Source: Prolixibacteraceae bacterium JC049
GTDB taxonomy: Bacteria > Bacteroidota > Bacteroidia > Bacteroidales > Prolixibacteraceae
Direction: 5' to 3'
Length of the DNA stretch: 64,000 nucleotides
Assembly (NCBI GenBank): GCA_023369685.1
Contig: SACZ01000005.1
Span: 124,001-188,000, forward strand
Part shown: piece by piece, positions 17,069-26,359 of the stretch
Layout: every line of letters begins with the position of its first letter
How positions within the stretch are numbered: the stretch's first letter is position 1
Notes under the pieces: generated by a model
What the model was told of the DNA's origin: nothing
The model's database searches: none
The model's input: the letters and a program-made list of their open reading frames with translations, nothing else
Program-made: the position numbers and the translations under genes

Positions 17069-18367
17069 ATGAATTATAAAGAGACACTTGATTACCTATA
17101 CAGACAGCTACCAATGTACCAACGTCAGGGCGGTGCAGCTTATAAAAACAATCTGGATAACACCATACGATTGGATAACTTATATGGTAGTCCGCATAAA
17201 AATTTCAAGACAATTCATGTAGGAGGAACAAACGGCAAAGGTTCGGTTTCTCATATGTTAGCTGCTATTTTGCAAAAAGCAGGATACAAAACTGGCCTTT
17301 ACACTTCACCTCATTTAAAAGATTTCAGAGAAAGAATCAGAGTAAATGGTGAAATGATTTCGGAACAACAAGTGGTAGATTTTGTTGCTGATTTCCAAGA
17401 GAAGCAAACCAAAACTCACGATTTGTCTCCTTCGTTTTTTGAATTTACCGTGGCAATGGCATTTCAATACTTCGATGAACAACAAGTAGATGTTGCTATT
17501 ATTGAAGTAGGCATGGGAGGACGTTTGGATTCTACCAACATCATCTCTCCAGAACTATCGGTTATTACCAATATTAGCCATGACCACACTGCATTTTTAG
17601 GAGAAAGCACTAAAGAAATTGCAGGAGAAAAAGCCGGAATTATTAAGTCGAATACTCCTGTAATTGTTGGGGAATATCAGGCTGCAACAGAGAAAGTTTT
17701 TGCCAATAAAGCCAAAGAAATGGATGCGCCAATTGTTTGGGCCGACTCCATTTATCGTTCTTCTTATTCGATGCAAGGAATCAATGGGCGTCAGTTATTT
17801 AATTTCCAGCACAAAGGCCAAATGCGATATGCCAGCTTAGAATTAGATTTGCTAGGTAAATATCAAGGCAAAAATGTGGCAACTGCTCTTGTAGCTATCG
17901 AGCAACTAATTGAAGCGGGATGGAATATCACTAAAGATGATATCTACAAAGGATTGTTTGATGTTACTGAGACAACTGGTTTGATGGGGCGCTGGCAAGT
18001 GTTAGGCAATAATCCGCTAATTGTTTGCGACACCGGACACAATGAAGCTGGCCTGAATGAAGTGCTTACTCAAATTGATAATACTCCATATCAAAACCTA
18101 CACATTGTTTTAGGATTGGTAAACGATAAGAATATTGATTCTATATTGGAGATGTTACCACAAAATGCCATTTATTATTTCACTAAAGCACAAATTCCTC
18201 GTGCTCTAAACGAACGAGAACTGGCTGAAAAAGCGATGGTATATGAACTGCAGGGAAAAACATTCCCAACTGTAGAAGCAGCCTTTGAAGCAGCTAAAAA
18301 ATCAGCTCTACGAAACGATCTTGTATTCGTAGGAGGAAGTACCTTTGTTGTAGCAGAAGTACTTTAA
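17069..18367 (+). CDS. folC: Bifunctional dihydrofolate / folylpolyglutamate synthase
   Basis: A Mur-ligase-type enzyme adding glutamate to dihydropteroate and to folates. From the ATG at 17069 it is 432 residues starting MNYKETLDYLYRQLPMYQRQ, the usual Bacteroidota FolC start; an upstream in-frame TTG at 17039 is less likely. The P-loop is VGGTNGKGSVSHMLA; the second signature is AIIEVGMGGRLDSTNII with SVITNISHDHTAFLG. The C-terminal ligase domain contains VCDTGHNEAGL and ends GGSTFVVAEVL. It is single, with no other folate gene adjacent. Confidence 0.97.
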   Translation: MNYKETLDYLYRQLPMYQRQGGAAYKNNLDNTIRLDNLYGSPHKNFKTIHVGGTNGKGSVSHMLAAILQKAGYKTGLYTSPHLKDFRERIRVNGEMISEQQVVDFVADFQEKQTKTHDLSPSFFEFTVAMAFQYFDEQQVDVAIIEVGMGGRLDSTNIISPELSVITNISHDHTAFLGESTKEIAGEKAGIIKSNTPVIVGEYQAATEKVFANKAKEMDAPIVWADSIYRSSYSMQGINGRQLFNFQHKGQMRYASLELDLLGKYQGKNVATALVAIEQLIEAGWNITKDDIYKGLFDVTETTGLMGRWQVLGNNPLIVCDTGHNEAGLNEVLTQIDNTPYQNLHIVLGLVNDKNIDSILEMLPQNAIYYFTKAQIPRALNERELAEKAMVYELQGKTFPTVEAAFEAAKKSALRNDLVFVGGSTFVVAEVL

Positions 18368-18415
18368 ATCACTGTTCGCTCGGATTGATAATCCGGGCGA
18401 AAGAAAGATCTAATA

Positions 18416-18934
18416 CTACAACGACAATTCGTACTGGCAATATTCTATTCCATTGTCAGCAACACCTTCATCTGTTTTTACCATTCCACAGCTTTCAGAA
18501 AGCATGGCTGATGCTACATTGGATTTAAACATTCGAGCTACTAAGTGCTTTATATCTCCTGAAGATTTCGAATACTCGATTAATCCATTCACCAACTCTT
18601 TTCCATATCCTTTTCGCCACTGTTTTTGATCCAAAATATAACCTAACTCTAATTTGGAAGTATCATTGAAAGAATTGAATAATCCAACTTCTCCAATAAG
18701 CGTTCTGCCCTTCTTTAACTCTACTACCCATAAACCATATCTGGAACTTTCATCAGCATTTATTTTTTTGTATTTCTGCTGAAGTCGACTAAAATCCCAT
18801 TCTCCTACAGAGTTAGGAATATATTTCATCACTTCATCGTCGTTATAACAACTAAGCAGGAATGTCCAATCGGAGGTTGTTACCTCCCGAATAATTAAGC
18901 GTTCGGTTTCAAATACTATTTTGCTTTTTTCCAT
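18416..18934 (-). CDS. GNAT N-acetyltransferase (RimJ/RimL-like)
   Basis: A 172-residue Gcn5-type acetyltransferase. It starts with the RimJ/L-group pattern IVFETERLIIREVTTSDW; the acetyl-CoA region is LELGYILDQKQWRKGYGKELVNGLIEYS, with the P-loop-like (Q/R)xxGxG element RKGYGKE. It could acetylate a ribosomal N-terminus, an amino acid or a small molecule; sequence alone does not tell. It converges with folC (48 bp between stops) and lies downstream of the POT transporter gene, separated from it by that gene's terminator. Confidence 0.88.
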   Translation of the reverse strand: MEKSKIVFETERLIIREVTTSDWTFLLSCYNDDEVMKYIPNSVGEWDFSRLQQKYKKINADESSRYGLWVVELKKGRTLIGEVGLFNSFNDTSKLELGYILDQKQWRKGYGKELVNGLIEYSKSSGDIKHLVARMFKSNVASAMLSESCGMVKTDEGVADNGIEYCQYELSL

Positions 18935-18965
18935 AACACAAGTTAATTATTCTCTACGAACTCTT

Positions 18966-19002
18966 ACAAACAAAACGAGGAACCTTTAAAAGGCTCCTCG
19001 TT
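18966..19002 (-). terminator. Terminator of the POT transporter gene
   Basis: Read on the minus strand, a 13-bp stem AACGAGGAgCCTTT / AAAGGtTCCTCGTT is followed by TTTGTTTG, 46 bp after the transporter stop. Confidence 0.8.
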
Positions 19003-19047
19003 AATAGGTTTGGTATTTGAGTTGAGATTTTTTCTCTTTTAAAACTC

Positions 19048-20565
19048 TTATTTAGCTACGCTTTCTAGCCATTTCACCATAAACAACATAGTCAACATTG
19101 AGATAATACATACCACAACGAATACTGACCATGTGATCCATAGAGGAACTCCTGCGTAAAGCATACCACCAAACACAAGCAACTGGTTACCAGCACCTGT
19201 TGCACCTAACCAAAGACCTTGCATAAGACCTTGATATTTTGGAGGAGCTACTTTCGATACAAATGAAATTCCAAGAGGGCTAATGAATAGCTCAGCAATA
19301 GTTAAGATTAAATAAGTGATAATTAGCAACCATGGAGTAACTTTCGCAGCATCTGCTAATCCACCCATTTCTTTTACTTCTTTAAGTAGAGGTAAATTTA
19401 ATGAACCTACAGACATTACAACGAATGCCATAGCTGCAATGAACATACCAATTGCAATTTTCTTTGGAGTAGAAGGCTCTTTACCTCTGGCTCTTAACCA
19501 TCCGAATATTCCAACAACAACAGGAGTTAAGAACACAACAAAGAATGGATTCATTGCCTGGAAGATCTCTGCAGAAAGCTCGAGACTACCCATCTTCAAT
19601 AAGGTATAATCTCTAGCAAAGAATGTTAAAGACAATCCGTTTTGGTGGAATGAGAACCAGAAGAAGATAACAACACCGAATACTGCTAACAAAGCATAAA
19701 TACGTTGTTTGATCTCTTTTGGATCCATTTCTGGAACGTTTGCTGTATTGAAACCACCCGATTTTGCAGCCAATGCTGGATCTGGGAAGTTTCTCTTATT
19801 CTTAAGGTAAATAACCAAAGAAATAATCATTGCAAAAATAGCAACACCAAATGCATAGTGGAATCCTTCGTTAAATACATTCAAGTAATCTTTACTGAAA
19901 GCAGTTAAATCGGTTACTGCATTTGTACTTACAGAAGAAGCCAGCTCTTTAAAACGAACAGCTGCATTTTCAGAAATTGTTCCATTCAAATGCTGATGAC
20001 ACAATTCTGGAAGGTTTGCATTGTAAGTGTATCCGAATTTTGCTAACCACCAGCTTCTTACAGCAGGAGCAATCATAGGAGCAAAAATGGCACCAACGTT
20101 AATAAATGCATAGAAAATAGAGAATCCAGAATCACGCATTTTTCCAAACTCTTTATTGTCATACATCTGACCAACTAACGCTTGTAAGTTACCTTTGAAT
20201 AAACCATTACCAAAAGCAATTACAAACAAGGCAATACAAGTCATTGTTAACCCGAATGTCACGTTAGCAACAGGAGTTTTTGTAGGAATAGCCATTAGGA
20301 AGTATCCAACAGCCATCAATACAAGACCTATGAGTATTGTTCGTTTATAGTTTTTGGTTTTATCTGCAATAACACCACCAGCAATAGCCAAGAAGTAGAT
20401 TGAAGAATAAAACGTTGCGTAGATGATACCTGAGTTTTCCTCATTCAAACCGAACTTAGCCTGAATAAACAAAACCAAAATGGCCATCATCGTGTAAAAG
20501 CCAAAACGCTCTCCCATGTTGGCTAGTGCCGCGGGAATAAGTCCTTTAGGATGTCCTTTAAACAT
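19048..20565 (-). CDS. Proton-dependent oligopeptide transporter (POT/PTR2)
   Basis: A 505-residue inner-membrane peptide-H+ symporter with about 14 hydrophobic segments. The N-terminus, HPKGLIPAALANMGERFGFYTMM, has the family ExxER-like helix-1 motif (here GERFGFY), followed by IYATFYSSIYFLAIAGGVIADK. A large loop (about 180-235) lies in the middle, and late helices contain ELFISPLGISFVSKVAPPKYQGLMQGLW, the second POT signature. It imports di- or tripeptides in characterised relatives. It is monocistronic with its own terminator. The 290 bp upstream (20566-20855), shared with divergent nnr, show only unsupported small frames. Confidence 0.95.
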   Translation of the reverse strand: MFKGHPKGLIPAALANMGERFGFYTMMAILVLFIQAKFGLNEENSGIIYATFYSSIYFLAIAGGVIADKTKNYKRTILIGLVLMAVGYFLMAIPTKTPVANVTFGLTMTCIALFVIAFGNGLFKGNLQALVGQMYDNKEFGKMRDSGFSIFYAFINVGAIFAPMIAPAVRSWWLAKFGYTYNANLPELCHQHLNGTISENAAVRFKELASSVSTNAVTDLTAFSKDYLNVFNEGFHYAFGVAIFAMIISLVIYLKNKRNFPDPALAAKSGGFNTANVPEMDPKEIKQRIYALLAVFGVVIFFWFSFHQNGLSLTFFARDYTLLKMGSLELSAEIFQAMNPFFVVFLTPVVVGIFGWLRARGKEPSTPKKIAIGMFIAAMAFVVMSVGSLNLPLLKEVKEMGGLADAAKVTPWLLIITYLILTIAELFISPLGISFVSKVAPPKYQGLMQGLWLGATGAGNQLLVFGGMLYAGVPLWITWSVFVVVCIISMLTMLFMVKWLESVAK

Positions 20566-20855
20566 GTTATATTGTTTTAAAATTTATTGCAATGCTGACA
20601 AATATAACCATCTTTTTTAACTGCCCAAGTTGAAATATCTCACTCTAAAACATGTTGTAAAATAGTTAGTTCCATCATCGTCATCTCTTTTTTTAATTCG
20701 AAATGGCTTAAACACACTATAAAAGCTAGTCACACACACCATTACAACCCTAAATATCAACCACATAAACAGTTCTGTTTTTTCATCAAATAAAAACACA
20801 ACTCTCTTCCTTATTTTCATAACTTTAGGTGCCGAACAAAATATTTTAATGTGCC

Positions 20856-22376
20856 ATGAAACTTTTCACCTGTCAACAGATTGCCGAAATTGATGCTTAC
20901 ACCATTGCCAATGAACCCATTCGCGACATCGATTTGATGGAACGCGCCTCGAAAACCATTGTAAGTTGGGTTAAATCAAATATTTCTAACCATCGGCCCA
21001 TATTTGTATTTGCAGGTCCGGGTAATAATGGCGGAGATGCATTGGCCATAGCTCGTTTGTTAAACAATGAACACTACAATGTAAAAGTATTTCAGCTTGA
21101 CATTACTGATCGGCTAAGCGAATCGTGTGAGGCAAACATGAAACGCCTTACTCAATGGGGTAACATAGAGGTAAGCTGGATTAAGCACATTAGTCAGCTT
21201 CCTGTAATTCCAGAAAATGCAATTGTACTAGATGGCATCTTTGGTTCGGGGTTAAATCGTCCTGCAGAAGGCTTTCCTGGAGAATTAATTCAGCACATTA
21301 ACCATTCCGAGGCAACAGTCATCTCCGTTGACATTCCATCGGGATTTATGGGAGAAAACAATACAGGGTACGAAAATCGAAATATCATTCGTGCTGACGT
21401 TACCCTTACGTTTCAGTTTCCTAAACTATCCTTTCTCCTTCCTGAGTCGGGTGAATTTATTCACCACTGGCAGGTACTTCCTATTGGTTTGCATTCACAA
21501 ATCATTGCTGAGATGGAAACTCCTTACCACACCATAAGCAATGAGAAGATTGCACAAAAACTCATTCATAGAAAACGATTTTCTCATAAAGGCAACTACG
21601 GCCATGCCCTGTTGATTGCTGGAAGCTATGGAAAAATGGGGGCTTCGGTATTAGCATCTCAAGCTTGCCTACGCTCCGGAGTTGGATTGCTAACCACTCA
21701 CACTCCGCATAATGGCTATCAAATTTTGCAGACAACAGTTCCTGAAGCAATGATAAGCATCGACCGTTCGGATTTGATGTTTACTGAATTCCCCGACTTA
21801 ATCAACTACACAGCAATTGGTATTGGCCCAGGTTTAGGAACCAAAGTAAATACATTACGAGCTTTAGAGAAGTTAATTCACACCAATCAGGCAATTCCAA
21901 TGGTGATTGACGCCGATGGTATTAACTTATTAGCCATGAACGATCGTTTGTTGAGTCAATTACCTAAAGGAACAGTGCTTACACCTCACCCAAAAGAATT
22001 TGAACGACTGGTAGGACAATGTTCCAGCGGTTACAACCGTTTATTGAAACAGATGGAATTGGCCAGAGAGTACGAATTAGTGGTTGTATTGAAAGGTGCT
22101 TACACATCTGTAGCTCTTCCTAACGGCACAGTATGGTTCAATACTACAGGTAATCCGGGCATGGCAACTGCTGGTAGTGGCGATGTGTTAACCGGCATGA
22201 TTCTTGCATTATTGGCTCAAGGATATTCATCGGAAGATGCAGCTATGATTGCCGTTTTCTTGCATGGGAAAGCAGGTGACATAGCCATTAAATCAATGAG
22301 TCAAGAAGCTTTAATTGCATCCGATTTGATTAATCACATTGGCATTGCATTCAATCAGGTTCGATTAAAGAAGTAA
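20856..22376 (+). CDS. nnr: Bifunctional NAD(P)HX epimerase / ADP-dependent dehydratase
   Basis: A metabolite-repair enzyme restoring hydrated NADH/NADPH. The 506-residue fusion has an N-terminal YjeF_N epimerase domain (about 1-215; FAGPGNNGGDALAIARLL, DGIFGSGLNRPAEGF, SVDIPSGF) and a C-terminal ribokinase-like dehydratase (about 225-500; HKGNYGHALLIAGSYGKMGA, GIGPGLGT, VIDADGINLLA, LTPHPKEF, and the ATP/ADP site TAGSGDVLTGMILAL). Both domains look complete. It starts at ATG 20856 and is divergent from the POT gene. Confidence 0.97.
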   Translation: MKLFTCQQIAEIDAYTIANEPIRDIDLMERASKTIVSWVKSNISNHRPIFVFAGPGNNGGDALAIARLLNNEHYNVKVFQLDITDRLSESCEANMKRLTQWGNIEVSWIKHISQLPVIPENAIVLDGIFGSGLNRPAEGFPGELIQHINHSEATVISVDIPSGFMGENNTGYENRNIIRADVTLTFQFPKLSFLLPESGEFIHHWQVLPIGLHSQIIAEMETPYHTISNEKIAQKLIHRKRFSHKGNYGHALLIAGSYGKMGASVLASQACLRSGVGLLTTHTPHNGYQILQTTVPEAMISIDRSDLMFTEFPDLINYTAIGIGPGLGTKVNTLRALEKLIHTNQAIPMVIDADGINLLAMNDRLLSQLPKGTVLTPHPKEFERLVGQCSSGYNRLLKQMELAREYELVVVLKGAYTSVALPNGTVWFNTTGNPGMATAGSGDVLTGMILALLAQGYSSEDAAMIAVFLHGKAGDIAIKSMSQEALIASDLINHIGIAFNQVRLKK

Positions 22377-22435
22377 TTTTTCAACTTAAATAATTGTTTC
22401 TCTTCCCTTTGAGAATCGATGATCTAAAGAAAAAT

Positions 22436-22470
22436 TTTGTTTTTTTTCGACTCAAGCTTTAGTATATTTG
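22436..22470 (+). promoter_or_regulatory. Bacteroidota-type promoter for the DUF4831 gene
   Basis: A -7 element TATATTTG (22463-22470) fits TAnnTTTG; a TTTG at 22436-22439 is a -33 candidate with a 23-bp gap, longer than the usual 19. A 5' leader of about 90 nt would result. Confidence 0.45.
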
Positions 22471-22567
22471 ATCCCCTAATAATAGCAACAACTCTACTCG
22501 ATCAATGAAATAGTGATGCTATTGCATTCACTTTTCAACATTTAGAACTAAATAATACATTTCATAT

Positions 22568-23680
22568 ATGCAAAGATATTTTATCACCTTTTTGTTGTTA
22601 GCATGGGCTTGCTGTAGCTTTGCAGCATCGCCAGACAGAAAAAAAGATCAAGATGAAGTACCTACTCCAACCGAAGGAGTAGCATACGCACTTCCAAGAA
22701 CAGGAATCCAGGCAGATATTCAGGTTAAATGTCAGAAATTCATTCCTGGCCCATATCACCAATTTGCAGAACGCTTTTTAGGGATCAGTAATGTTCCTGG
22801 AGCCGCAAAAACCGAATGGAGCATCATAGGTGTTCAATTCGACACTTTTAGCGAACCAGATCCTGCACGCGTTTATAAAGCTATGGGGCAGTTTGGTGCT
22901 ATGTTGTCGTTAACTGAAAATGGAATTATTTCGGGATTAAACACCGAAGTAATGGAAGACGAGACCATTGTTACAACTTCTGAACTATTTCCAAATGCGG
23001 AAGGATTCAATGCACACTTTCCGGATATGACTTTAAACGACTACTTCAAAGAAGTGAATGATTCGGTAAATGGAACATTGATTGAAGATAAACCAATTGA
23101 AGAGCGAGCATACGAAATTGCTCACTTAATCACGAAGCTTCGCAAGCGTCGCTTTCATATCATGTCGGCCAAATACGAAACTCTTCCTCCTGATGGGAAA
23201 TCGTATGAAGTATTGGTTGAAGAGTTGGCTCGAGTAGAAAAAAACTACGTTGAATTATTTACAGGGAAAACAATTACAACTGAACGTAGCTACTCTTTTA
23301 GCTTTGTACCTACTTCTACAGGCAAAGGACAAGTAGTTTTCCGTTTTTCGCCAGAAAAAGGAATTTTACCATCAACCGACTTATCGGGTTCTCCAGTTTT
23401 AATGGATGTACAATCTGTAAAAGCGTTGGCTTTGGCACAACAAAAGCAAGCTCAGTCGGCCAATCCTGCTGCAGGAACAAGTGGACTTTTCTACTGTATG
23501 CCAGGAGTTGCCAATATCCGCTTGATTAGTGGTGTTCAGGTTATTGCTCAGGCACGCGTAAGTTTAGCTCAAATTGGAACAGTTGCTCCTCTTCCTGAAA
23601 ACATGGTTCAAGGAACATATAGCATCCAGTTCCACCCTAAAACCGGTGCCATTAAAAGCATCAACCGCTTTCGCCCATAA
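22568..23680 (+). CDS. DUF4831 family exported protein
   Basis: A 370-residue protein with an N-terminal signal peptide (to about residue 20, CCSFAAS). The segment GVAYALPRTGIQADIQVKC followed by FIPGPYHQFAERFLGI is the hallmark of DUF4831, a Bacteroidota-restricted family of unknown function. The rest, rich in short strands, shows no catalytic motif. Near the end, FRPKTGAI-like text (FHPKTGAIKSINRFRP) is typical of the family C-terminus. It lies between nnr and an MFS carrier with gaps of about 190 and 130 bp and its own likely promoter, so no operon partner can be claimed. Confidence 0.85.
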   Translation: MQRYFITFLLLAWACCSFAASPDRKKDQDEVPTPTEGVAYALPRTGIQADIQVKCQKFIPGPYHQFAERFLGISNVPGAAKTEWSIIGVQFDTFSEPDPARVYKAMGQFGAMLSLTENGIISGLNTEVMEDETIVTTSELFPNAEGFNAHFPDMTLNDYFKEVNDSVNGTLIEDKPIEERAYEIAHLITKLRKRRFHIMSAKYETLPPDGKSYEVLVEELARVEKNYVELFTGKTITTERSYSFSFVPTSTGKGQVVFRFSPEKGILPSTDLSGSPVLMDVQSVKALALAQQKQAQSANPAAGTSGLFYCMPGVANIRLISGVQVIAQARVSLAQIGTVAPLPENMVQGTYSIQFHPKTGAIKSINRFRP

Positions 23681-23813
23681 CAACTGATATGACAGAAATC
23701 ATTCCGGTGCATGTTTTATAGGTAGTGCATCGGAAAACTTAAATAAATGGTTTTGATTATTTTAGTCGAACCTAAACGAGAAAAAATATTATTTACAGAC
23801 TAAATCCATAAAA

Positions 23814-25262
23814 ATGAATGCGATTAAGCAAAGTTTAAGAGATTCGAGAACAGCCAGGTGGATTGTATTGTTGATTGTATCATTCGCAATGCTTACTGCC
23901 TACATGTTCATGGAGATTCTTTCTCCTCTAAAGACAATGATTCAGAATGCCTATGGCTGGGACAATACCGAGTGGGGGGCAGTTACTGGGGCTCAAGGTT
24001 ATCTGAATGTATTTGCCGGAATGTTGATTCTGGGAGGTATTATTTTAGATAAAATGGGTATCCGATTTACTGCAGTTGCTTCAGCAGTAGTAATGCTTGT
24101 TGGTGCAGCCATTAAGTATTATGCCATTGCTTTTATTGATCCTTCTGCAACGATCAATATTATTTTTGCAGCTCCTAAAGCACAAGTATTCTGGGCAGCA
24201 TCTGGTTTTGCCATCTTCTGTGTAGGTGCCGAAACCGCAGGTATTACCGTTTCTAAAATCCTTGTAAAATGGTTTAAAGGAAAGGAATTAGCTCTTTCTA
24301 TGGGACTAGAGATGGCTTCTGCACGTTTAGGATCAGCATTGGCTCTTTTCGGTTCTCCACGCTTAGCTGAAGCAATGAATATTCCTACTCCTATTTTAAT
24401 TTCTGCCATTGTAATCCTTATCGGATTAGTACTTTTCCTTATCTATTCGGTAATGGATGCCAAATTAGATAAAGAAGAAGGCGTTGAAAAAGGAGATTCA
24501 GAAGAAGAATTTAAGATTTCAGACCTTGGTCATATCATTAAAAACCCAGGATTCTGGTACATTTCTTTATTGTGTGTACTTTTTTATTCTGCAGTATTCC
24601 CATTCTATAAGTATGGACCAGACCTTATGGTAAACAAGTATGGTGTAGATCCATCTCAAGCTGGTGATATCCCTGGATGGTTACCTATTGGAACTATGCT
24701 ATTGACTCCTGTATTTGGTATGTTGTACGATAGAAAAGGTAAAGGTGCCTCAATTATGATCTTAGGAGCAATTCTACTTATCGGAGTACACTTTATCTAC
24801 TATATGCCATCGTTAACTTCTGTTTCTATGGCATACGTAGCAGTACTTATTCTAGGTGTTGCTTTCTCATTGGTTCCTTCTGCCATGTGGCCTTCGGTAC
24901 CAAAAATTGTTGACGAAAGATACTTAGGTAGTGCTTACGCACTTATCTTCTTCATTCAGAATATTGGTCTAATGGGAATTCCTATTTTAGTAGGTAAAGT
25001 TCTTGACATCAATAACCCTGGAGTAGCAGATAAGCTTGATGCTGCACGTGACATGTTCCGTTCACAAGGTTTAAAAGCATCAGAAATCTCAGATAAGATT
25101 CAGGCAATGCGCCTTTCTGGCGAGCTTCCAAACTACGATTACACCAACACATGGTTAATCTTTATCGGACTTACTGTTTTGGCATTGGTTCTTGCCTTCG
25201 GTTTGAAATTCACTGATAAAAAACGTGGATACGGACTGGAACTTCCAAATATTCAGCAATAA
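23814..25262 (+). CDS. MFS transporter
   Basis: A 482-residue major-facilitator permease with about 12 membrane helices split by a charged central loop (about 217-240, DAKLDKEEGVEKGDSEEEF). Typical MFS loop elements are GIILDKMGIR after helix 2-3 and GMLYDRKGKGASIMILG after helix 8. The helix-11 text YLGSAYALIFFIQNIGLMGIP resembles the MFSD1-like/oxalate-formate-like branch. Substrate is unknown. It is single, with a strong terminator. Confidence 0.9.
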   Translation: MNAIKQSLRDSRTARWIVLLIVSFAMLTAYMFMEILSPLKTMIQNAYGWDNTEWGAVTGAQGYLNVFAGMLILGGIILDKMGIRFTAVASAVVMLVGAAIKYYAIAFIDPSATINIIFAAPKAQVFWAASGFAIFCVGAETAGITVSKILVKWFKGKELALSMGLEMASARLGSALALFGSPRLAEAMNIPTPILISAIVILIGLVLFLIYSVMDAKLDKEEGVEKGDSEEEFKISDLGHIIKNPGFWYISLLCVLFYSAVFPFYKYGPDLMVNKYGVDPSQAGDIPGWLPIGTMLLTPVFGMLYDRKGKGASIMILGAILLIGVHFIYYMPSLTSVSMAYVAVLILGVAFSLVPSAMWPSVPKIVDERYLGSAYALIFFIQNIGLMGIPILVGKVLDINNPGVADKLDAARDMFRSQGLKASEISDKIQAMRLSGELPNYDYTNTWLIFIGLTVLALVLAFGLKFTDKKRGYGLELPNIQQ

Positions 25263-25283
25263 ATTTTGCAACATAAACTATTC

Positions 25284-25314
25284 AAGCCTCTTCATTTTTT
25301 GAAGGGGCTTTTTT
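25284..25314 (+). terminator. Terminator of the MFS gene
   Basis: AAGCCtCTTCA-ttttt-TGAAGgGGCTT stem followed by TTTTT, 22 bp after the stop. Confidence 0.9.
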
Positions 25315-25386
25315 AATGACTAGCTCTTTCTAAAATCTATTTTACCGAAACAAGCTTTCAATAAAGTCCCAATTTCAATGGTGTTA

Positions 25387-25740
25387 TTACCGCTTAAATA
25401 ATCGCCGTATAGACCCCGTGTAGAAAAAACCGATGCTGAATAGTATCACATACATGTGAAAGAATACTAGAGAATCTTTTTCTGGATAATTAAAAATCCA
25501 CTTAACTAGCAATAAGATTAAAGTCACAACAGTAAAAATGAAATATTTTTGCTGCTGCAAGTTTTTATCTTTCTTTTTCTCATTAATAAAAAAGAATAAA
25601 TAAAAACCAATTAAAATGATAACATCATAATTAGAACTCCAAAAATTACTAGAAGCAAGCAGTCCTCCAAATTTCATAATGTAAGCCACCAAGGAAATCA
25701 TAGCTCCTAAGTATTTGCCTAGATATAGCATATCTTTCAT
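25387..25740 (-). CDS. Small four-helix membrane protein, candidate immunity protein
   Basis: A 117-residue membrane protein not assignable to a named family. Four hydrophobic segments are visible (about 8-27, 40-52, 66-83 and 91-110), separated by a Lys-rich loop (NEKKKDKNLQQQK), and the C-terminus is basic (RRLFKR). It is the last gene of the minus-strand unit that makes and exports two double-glycine peptides, 72 bp after the second one. Position, size and topology are those of bacteriocin immunity proteins; that role is inference. Alternatively it is a membrane accessory of unknown function. Confidence 0.6.
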   Translation of the reverse strand: MKDMLYLGKYLGAMISLVAYIMKFGGLLASSNFWSSNYDVIILIGFYLFFFINEKKKDKNLQQQKYFIFTVVTLILLLVKWIFNYPEKDSLVFFHMYVILFSIGFFYTGSIRRLFKR

Positions 25741-25812
25741 ATCCTTTTTTACTCAAAAATACAAAATATACAAAAGACTACCTAGCAATACATTAGGTAG
25801 TCTTAAACAACT

Positions 25813-26007
25813 TTAGTATGGCTGAGCTTTTATCATTGTCTCACCATTTTCACAGATGCTTTTCCATACAGAAGAAGCTGCATTTGTAACAGCATTATAT
25901 GCACTTTCAAGTCCATTTACAACACGCCCACAAACATCTCCTAGTCTTCTAAACATACCACCTCCACCATTAATTTTCTTTAATTCTTTTTTTTCTAATT
26001 CAACCAT
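25813..26007 (-). CDS. Double-glycine leader peptide A (bacteriocin-like precursor)
   Basis: A 64-residue precursor. Leader MVELEKKELKKINGG (Gly14-Gly15, with L9 at -7 and I12 at -4) fits the bacteriocin/ComC-type signal cut by C39 peptidases; a further GG follows, so cutting after residue 17 is also possible. The roughly 49-residue core, starting GGMFRRLGDVCGRV, has two cysteines (in DVCGR and SICEN) that could form a disulfide, and a small-residue-rich amphipathic middle (SAYNAVTNAASSVW). It lies 6 bp after peptide B, downstream of the C39 transporter gene, so both peptides are likely its cargo. Antibacterial or signalling activity is unknown. Confidence 0.8.
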   Translation of the reverse strand: MVELEKKELKKINGGGGMFRRLGDVCGRVVNGLESAYNAVTNAASSVWKSICENGETMIKAQPY

Positions 26008-26013
26008 AACTTA

Positions 26014-26196
26014 TTATTTTTTATTCCTTCTAGCATGAAATGCTTTCCAGAAATCATTTGAACATTGATCTACACCATCCGCTATTAACTCTGCAACTAG
26101 GGCTAATGCTACTACTTCTCCCATTAACATAAAAAACCCAACAGGTCCCAAGCCACCCTCAACCTTCATCAACTCTTTTTTTCCTAATTCTTTCAT
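26014..26196 (-). CDS. Double-glycine leader peptide B (bacteriocin-like precursor)
   Basis: A 60-residue precursor. Leader MKELGKKELMKVEGG ends at Gly14-Gly15, exactly the same length and pattern (MxELxKKELxKxxGG) as in peptide A. The 45-residue core begins LGPVGFFMLMGEVVALALVA, a hydrophobic helix long enough to span a membrane, with small-xxx-small spacing; then a single Cys (DQCSN) and a basic tail (HARRNKK). Peptides A and B lie 6 bp apart, so they may act as a two-peptide pair. The 163 bp upstream hold palindromes that may be an internal regulatory site. Confidence 0.8.
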   Translation of the reverse strand: MKELGKKELMKVEGGLGPVGFFMLMGEVVALALVAELIADGVDQCSNDFWKAFHARRNKK

Positions 26197-26236
26197 AACA
26201 CAAAAATTTTAAGGGTTAATAAATCTTTTTGTGCTC

Positions 26237-26325
26237 GACATGTTGTTGTCAAGCCTGCCCATGTCAATTCTAGGTTACGGAACAGGGTATTGTCATGGGG
26301 CTTTTGTAAGCTTACACAACAAAAG
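26237..26325. promoter_or_regulatory. Palindrome-rich intercistronic region before the peptide genes
   Basis: Two inverted repeats lie between the HTH gene and peptide B: TGTAAGCTTACA (26305-26316, perfect 12-bp palindrome) nested in CTTTTGT...ACAAAAG (26301-26325), and GACATG-N17-CATGTC (26237-26265). They are candidate operator sites for the adjacent HTH protein or an internal promoter raising peptide expression over the transporter. A 67-codon reading frame across this stretch is not believed to be a gene. Confidence 0.4.
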
Positions 26326-26359
26326 TAGGTTAGGCTAATCTCATTTTTTGAGACTCTTT

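Noticed and set aside
20617-20820. 67-codon minus-strand frame upstream of the POT gene
   Set aside because: Lies in the promoter region between divergent genes; the sequence has no domain or signal and looks like translated AT-rich non-coding DNA.
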